Below, piece after piece: positions 60,168-64,000 of a stretch of 64,000 nt of DNA; the first letter of the stretch is position 1, and each line of letters starts with the position of its first letter. The DNA lies in contig NZ_BJMM01000003.1 in NCBI RefSeq assembly GCF_006539165.1, positions 62,001 through 126,000 on the forward strand, read 5' to 3'. The position numbers and the translations under genes were made by a program. The stretch comes from Streptomyces cacaoi (lineage in GTDB: Bacteria > Actinomycetota > Actinomycetes > Streptomycetales > Streptomycetaceae). Below the pieces are notes generated by a model. It searched no databases and was not told the origin of the DNA. It saw only the letters and a program-made list of their open reading frames with translations.

Positions 60168-60989
60168 TCACCCGCCGGCGTGCGCCCTCGCGCGCGCGGC
60201 GGACGGCCCCCGCGGTGCCGGCCGGTGGCCGCCCAGGCAGGGCGCCAGCCAGTCCGGGGCCGCCGAGTGGAAGCGTGCGGGCGGCAGCGCCCCCGCACCC
60301 TCCGGCACCGCCCCGAGCAGCGGTGCGCCCGCCTCGGCCGCGAACTCGTCGACGTTGCACCGCGCGGCCAGCCCGGGGCGCGTCGGCGCGCTGCCGATCA
60401 CCACTCCACGGCAGGTCAGACCGCGGGCGCGCAGGGCCTCGGCGGTCAGTGCCGTGGCGTTCAGCGTGCCCAGCCCGGCCGCCGCCACCACCAGCACGGG
60501 GGCGTCCAGCAGCCGCGCCGCGTCCGCCAGGGTGCTGCCGGAGCCGTCGAACCGCACCAGCAGGCCCCCGGCGCCCTCGACGAGCACGAGAGCGTGCCGC
60601 TCGGCCAGAGCGTGTGCCGCCGCCGCGATCTCGCCGGGGCCCACGCCCGGCAGCCCGGCGCGCCGTGCGGCCGTCGCGGGCGCCAACGGCTCGGGGTAGC
60701 GGGCCAGTTCGGCGCCCGTCACCCCGTCCCCGGCCAGCCGGCGGACCTCCGCGACATCGCCGGGCTCCTCTCCCGTGACGCCCGTCTGCGCCGGTTTGAG
60801 CACCGCGACCGTGCGCCCGGCCCGTAGCGCGCACGCCGCCAGCGCCGCCGTCGTGACCGTCTTGCCGATCTCCGTGCCGGTGCCCGACACCACCAGGACG
60901 CCCGAGGGCGCGGCGGCCGCCCCGGCGCCCTCCGCCCGGCCCGTCCCGCGGCCCGGGTCCGCCGCTGCCGCCGTGCTCATTCCGCTCAT
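60168..60989 (-). CDS. bioD: Dethiobiotin synthetase
   Basis: 273 residues from ATG 60989, overlapping the bioA stop by 4 bp. P-loop GTGTEIGKT (about 36-44), [20 protein letters not shown]. Forms dethiobiotin from 7,8-diaminopelargonate, CO2 and ATP. The N-terminus carries about 28 extra Ala/Gly-rich residues; the C-terminus is also low in complexity. Last gene of bioB-bioA-bioD. Confidence 0.95.
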   Translation of the reverse strand: MSGMSTAAAADPGRGTGRAEGAGAAAAPSGVLVVSGTGTEIGKTVTTAALAACALRAGRTVAVLKPAQTGVTGEEPGDVAEVRRLAGDGVTGAELARYPEPLAPATAARRAGLPGVGPGEIAAAAHALAERHALVLVEGAGGLLVRFDGSGSTLADAARLLDAPVLVVAAAGLGTLNATALTAEALRARGLTCRGVVIGSAPTRPGLAARCNVDEFAAEAGAPLLGAVPEGAGALPPARFHSAAPDWLAPCLGGHRPAPRGPSAARARAHAGG

Positions 60990-62359
60990 CCTTCCTCCGC
61001 CGCGGCGCACACGGCCGCGGCGATCCGTGCCACGTCCTCGTCGTCGGTGAGGTACGGCGGCATCACGTACACCGCGTCGCGGAACGGCCGCAGCCACACC
61101 CCGGCTCGCGCCGCCGCGCGGGTGGCCGCCGGGACGTCCACCTCGTGGTCGAGCCGGACGACGCCGATCGCGCCGAGCACGTTCACCTCCGTCACACCGG
61201 GCAGCGCCGCCGCGGGCGCGAGCCCGGTACGCAGACCCTCGCCGATGCGCCGTACGTTCCCCTGCCAGTCCCCGGACAGCAGCAGGTCCAGGGAGGCGCC
61301 GGCGACCGCGGCGGCCAGCGGATTGCCCATGAACGTCGGCCCGTGCGCCAGTACGGGCACCGTGCCGCGGGAGATCCCCTCGGCCACCCGCGGGGTGCAC
61401 ACCGTCGCCGCCATCGACAGATAGCCGCCGGTCAACGCCTTGCCCAGACACAGCACATCGGGCGTCACCCCGGCGTGCTCCGCGGCGAACAGCCTGCCCG
61501 TCCGGCCGAAGCCGGTCGCGATCTCGTCCAGCACGAGCAGCACGCCGTGCTCGTCGCACGCCTCGCGGAGCGCCCGGACGTAGGCGGGGGAGTGGAACCG
61601 CATCCCGCCCGCGCCCTGTACGACGGGTTCGACGACGACCGCGGCCAGTTCGTGCGCGTGACGTGCCACCGTCTCGTGCAGATGGGCGAGGTAGTCCTCG
61701 TCGGGAGCGGCGTCGAAACCGCTGGGCGGCGCGTCGGCGAACACCTGCCGGGGCAGCGCGCCCGACCACAGGTGGTGCATCCCGCCCTCCGGGTCGCACA
61801 CCGACATCGGCTGCCAGGTGTCCCCGTGGTAGCCGCCGCGCCAGGTCATCAGCCGGCGTTTGGCGGGGCGGCCCAGCGAACGCCAGTGCTGGAGGCACAT
61901 CTTGACGGCGACCTCCACGGCCACCGAGCCCGAGTCCGAGAGGAACACGTGCTCCAGGTCGCCGGGCGTCATCCCGGCGAGCCGGGCGGCCAGCCGGACG
62001 GCGGGCTCGTGCGTCAGCCCGCCGAACATCACATGGCTCATCCGGTCGAGCTGGGCGTGCGCCGCGGCGTCGAGCACCGGGTGGCCGTAGCCGTGCACGG
62101 CCGACCACCACGAGGCCATCCCGTCCACCAACTCCCGGTGCCCGTACACCGGTTCGGCCAGCCGTAGGCGTACGCCCGACGCGGACTCGACGACGAACGG
62201 GGTGCTGCGGCCGGGCATCGGCCCGTACGGGTGCCACACGTGCCGGCGGTCCAGCGCCAGCAGCTCCTCCACCGCCCCCGGCTGTGCGTCCGCCGGAGAT
62301 GCGCCGGGCGGGAGCGTGCCCCTCGGGGGAGCGCCGGCCGGCGTGCTCGGCTCAGGCAT
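60986..62359 (-). CDS. bioA: Adenosylmethionine-8-amino-7-oxononanoate aminotransferase
   Basis: 457 residues. Class III aminotransferase. HVWHPYGPM and the [13 protein letters not shown] region bind substrate and PLP phosphate, [16 protein letters not shown] carries the PLP-ring Asp, and GKALTGGYL the Schiff-base Lys. Converts KAPA to diaminopelargonate. Overlaps bioB by 8 bp and bioD by 4 bp, so the three are one operon. Confidence 0.95.
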   Translation of the reverse strand: MPEPSTPAGAPPRGTLPPGASPADAQPGAVEELLALDRRHVWHPYGPMPGRSTPFVVESASGVRLRLAEPVYGHRELVDGMASWWSAVHGYGHPVLDAAAHAQLDRMSHVMFGGLTHEPAVRLAARLAGMTPGDLEHVFLSDSGSVAVEVAVKMCLQHWRSLGRPAKRRLMTWRGGYHGDTWQPMSVCDPEGGMHHLWSGALPRQVFADAPPSGFDAAPDEDYLAHLHETVARHAHELAAVVVEPVVQGAGGMRFHSPAYVRALREACDEHGVLLVLDEIATGFGRTGRLFAAEHAGVTPDVLCLGKALTGGYLSMAATVCTPRVAEGISRGTVPVLAHGPTFMGNPLAAAVAGASLDLLLSGDWQGNVRRIGEGLRTGLAPAAALPGVTEVNVLGAIGVVRLDHEVDVPAATRAAARAGVWLRPFRDAVYVMPPYLTDDEDVARIAAAVCAAAEEG

Positions 62360-63431
62360 TCGGGGGCAGCTCCGTCCCGGTGCCGCGCCTGCGCACGGCC
62401 ACCCGCTCGTGCGGCTCCCCGGACAGGCGGTGTGCGGGCAGGGTGCTGGTGCCGGGGCCCTCCACCTCGAACCCGGCGTCGGCGATCATGTCGAGATCGG
62501 CCCGTCCCGCCTGCCCCTCGCTGGTCAGATAGTCGCCCAGGAACAGGGAGTTGACCAGGTGCAGCGCCAGCGGCTGGAGTGAGCGCAGATGCAGCTCGCG
62601 CCCGCCGGCGAGCCGGACCTCCACGTCCGGGCAGACGAACCGCACCATCGCGAGGATGCGCAGCGCCCGCCGGGGCGTCAGATTCCACTCACCGGCCAGC
62701 GGCGTCCCCTCGAAGGGGATGAGGAAGTTGACGGGGACGGAGTCGGCGTCCAGCTCGCGCAGCGCGAGCGCCACGTCGACGAGGTCCTCGTCGGTCTCGC
62801 CCATGCCCGCGATCAGTCCGGAGCAGGGCGACATGCCCGCGTCCCGGGCCTGCTGGACCGTCGAGACCCGGTCCTCGTAGGTGTGCGTCGTGCAGATGTC
62901 GCCGTACGTCGCCTCGGACGTGTTCAGGTTGTGGTTGTAGGCGTCGGCGCCCGCCGCACGCAGTCGTTCGGCCTGGCCCGGTGACAGCAGGCCCAGGCAG
63001 GCGCAGACCTCCACGCCGCCGGTGCGCTCCTTGATGGCCTCGATGGTCCGCGAGACCCGTTCGACGTCCCGGTCCGAGGGGCCCCGCCCGCTCGCCACGA
63101 CGCAGACCCGCTTCGCACCGCCCTTGACCCCCGCCTCGGCGGCGTCGGCGGCCTCCTCGGCCTTCAGCCAGCTGTACTTGAGGATCCCCGCCTCGGAGCC
63201 GAGCCGCTGCGAGCAGTACGAGCAGTCCTCCGGGCACAGCCCCGACTTGAGGTTGACGAGGTAGTTCAGTTTCACGCGGCGGCCGAACCACCGCCGGCGC
63301 ACCTTCCCGGCGGCGGCGACCACGTCCAGCAGCGCCTCGTCCGGGGACCGCAGCACCGCCAGTGCCTCGTCACGGGTGGCCGTCTCGCCCCGCAGGCCCT
63401 TGTCGGCGAGGGCGTTCAGCAGATCATCCAT
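62352..63431 (-). CDS. bioB: Biotin synthase
   Basis: 359 residues from ATG 63431. Radical SAM cluster motif CPEDCSYC with C66, C70 and C73; [15 protein letters not shown], the [2Fe-2S]-ligand region and [19 protein letters not shown] are typical. Inserts sulphur into dethiobiotin. First gene of the leftward operon, 284 bp from the divergent bioF start. Confidence 0.96.
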   Translation of the reverse strand: MDDLLNALADKGLRGETATRDEALAVLRSPDEALLDVVAAAGKVRRRWFGRRVKLNYLVNLKSGLCPEDCSYCSQRLGSEAGILKYSWLKAEEAADAAEAGVKGGAKRVCVVASGRGPSDRDVERVSRTIEAIKERTGGVEVCACLGLLSPGQAERLRAAGADAYNHNLNTSEATYGDICTTHTYEDRVSTVQQARDAGMSPCSGLIAGMGETDEDLVDVALALRELDADSVPVNFLIPFEGTPLAGEWNLTPRRALRILAMVRFVCPDVEVRLAGGRELHLRSLQPLALHLVNSLFLGDYLTSEGQAGRADLDMIADAGFEVEGPGTSTLPAHRLSGEPHERVAVRRRGTGTELPPNA

Positions 63432-63493
63432 GGGCAACGATCCTGGCCCACGGCTCGGCGTCACGAAATGGAGGAACCCCACAAGCCGACTCC

Positions 63494-63524
63494 GGTCAGG
63501 TGTGGACACCGTCGCACGCTGACC
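63494..63524. promoter_or_regulatory. Nested inverted repeats between bioB and bioF
   Basis: GGTCAG (63494-63499) and CTGACC (63519-63524) enclose GGTGT-GG-ACACC (63499-63510). They lie about 65 bp upstream of bioB and about 190 bp upstream of bioF. Possible operator of a biotin regulator, or only a chance hairpin. Confidence 0.35.
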
Positions 63525-63715
63525 AGGAATCCGGTCGGTTACGTTCTATGGACTGCCTACAAAGCCACTCCCCGGAAGTCCCGGTCCCCGGAACCGGCGC
63601 CACGTACCGGGGAGTGCAGGCGAGGTGACGGTCCGCCACCGCGGAAGCCTCCGTGGCGACGGCGGCACCCCGCACAGCGAAGGCAGCACCCTCACCGAGA
63701 AGGACGGGCCAGCCC

Positions 63716-64000
63716 ATGCCGTACGACCCCTTCGCATGGACCGCGAGCGCGCAGCGCCGGCGCGCGGACGCCGGGCTGCGGCGCACGCTGCGCCCCCGCG
63801 CCGCCCGCTCCGCACTGCTCGACCTCGCCGGCAACGACTACCTCGGGCTCTCCCGGCACCCCCGCGTCACCGCGGCGGCGGCCCGTGCCGCCCGCACCTG
63901 GGGCGCAGGCTCGGGCGGTTCGCGCCTGGTCACGGGCTCGACGCGGCTGCACGCCCGGCTGGAGGCCGAACTCGCCGCGTTCTGCGGCTTCGAGGCCGCG
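63716..64000 (+). CDS. bioF: 8-amino-7-oxononanoate synthase, 3' truncated
   Basis: 95 codons from ATG 63716 to the window end, open throughout. MPYDPFAWTASAQRRRADAG then LDLAGNDYLGLSRHPRV (the KAPA synthase N-terminal motif), WGAGSGGSRLVTGSTRLHARLEAELAAF. Ribosome binding site AGAAGGA. Makes KAPA from pimeloyl thioester and alanine, the step before bioA. Divergent from bioBAD; the rest lies beyond the window. Confidence 0.9.
   Translation, partial: MPYDPFAWTASAQRRRADAGLRRTLRPRAARSALLDLAGNDYLGLSRHPRVTAAAARAARTWGAGSGGSRLVTGSTRLHARLEAELAAFCGFEAA

Noticed and set aside
1..64000. CRISPR arrays, insertion sequences, rRNA or tRNA genes
   Set aside because: I looked for spaced repeats, transposase motifs and tRNA arms and saw none that hold up.

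Overview
The window is very G+C-rich, densely coded DNA from an actinomycete chromosome, almost certainly Streptomyces or a close relative. Evidence: GTG/TTG starts are common, third codon positions are strongly G/C, promoters have the TANNNT -10 form, neighbouring genes often share 1-8 bp, and many families are typical of Streptomyces (CIS-type baseplate genes, DUF6343, DUF3037, GlxA-type AraC, ROK, HutC-type GntR, SigJ-type sigma). I see no rRNA, tRNA, CRISPR array, insertion sequence or prophage integrase. Both edges cut genes: a gp25-like gene on the left and bioF on the right.

Region by region. 1-4275: the 3' end of a phage-tail-like contractile injection system (CIS) locus, with gp25-like, J-like and I-like baseplate proteins, then a zinc-ribbon/proline-rich/single-TM/discoidin-like membrane protein that resembles the membrane attachment factor CisA. 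4374-9817: DUF2071, a coupled HipA-like kinase and DUF3037 pair, two SDR reductases (FabG-type and a relative), uracil-DNA glycosylase and a helical protein. 9974-17732: a lipoprotein, a GlxA/AraC regulator, a TetR regulator divergent from an FAD monooxygenase with two identical palindromic operators between them, a Gfo/Idh/MocA oxidoreductase, apolipoprotein N-acyltransferase and an EamA-type transporter. 18082-27982: small conserved proteins, an overlapping TVP38-uppP pair (probable undecaprenyl phosphate recycling), a degenerate EF-Tu-like protein, a spermidine-synthase-like methyltransferase fold, a Gln/Pro-rich membrane protein, a hotdog protein, a DedA protein, a gamma-carbonic anhydrase and a LbH acyltransferase.

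28236-43965: two DUF885 metallopeptidase-like proteins, YbaK deacylase, GNAT plus CoA-binding proteins, YigZ, SbcD-SbcC, an ArsR-like regulator divergent from a small secreted protein whose leader has a 12-G run, a VanX-like dipeptidase, an ACT-GNAT membrane fusion and DUF1990. 44108-49651: an XRE-TPR regulator divergent from two tiny Cys-containing proteins, a Tat-exported PhoD phosphatase with a PHO box, and an alpha/beta hydrolase divergent from a SigJ-type sigma factor. 49700-54990: an SDR divergent from a HutC-family GntR regulator with a DasR-type palindrome over its -35 box, a ROK regulator, and purB-mug. 55015-64000: a GDSL hydrolase, two coupled CNNM/CorC membrane proteins, GNAT, a methyltransferase, and the biotin cluster bioB-bioA-bioD with bioF divergent.

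Several genes seem to be transcribed as leaderless mRNAs: a TANNNT -10 hexamer lies exactly 6 nt before the start codon at five genes. Strong perfect hairpins mark many gene ends. The least explained parts are the CisA-like end of the CIS locus, the XRE-TPR/small-protein locus, the degenerate EF-Tu-like protein and the HipA-like/DUF3037 pair.
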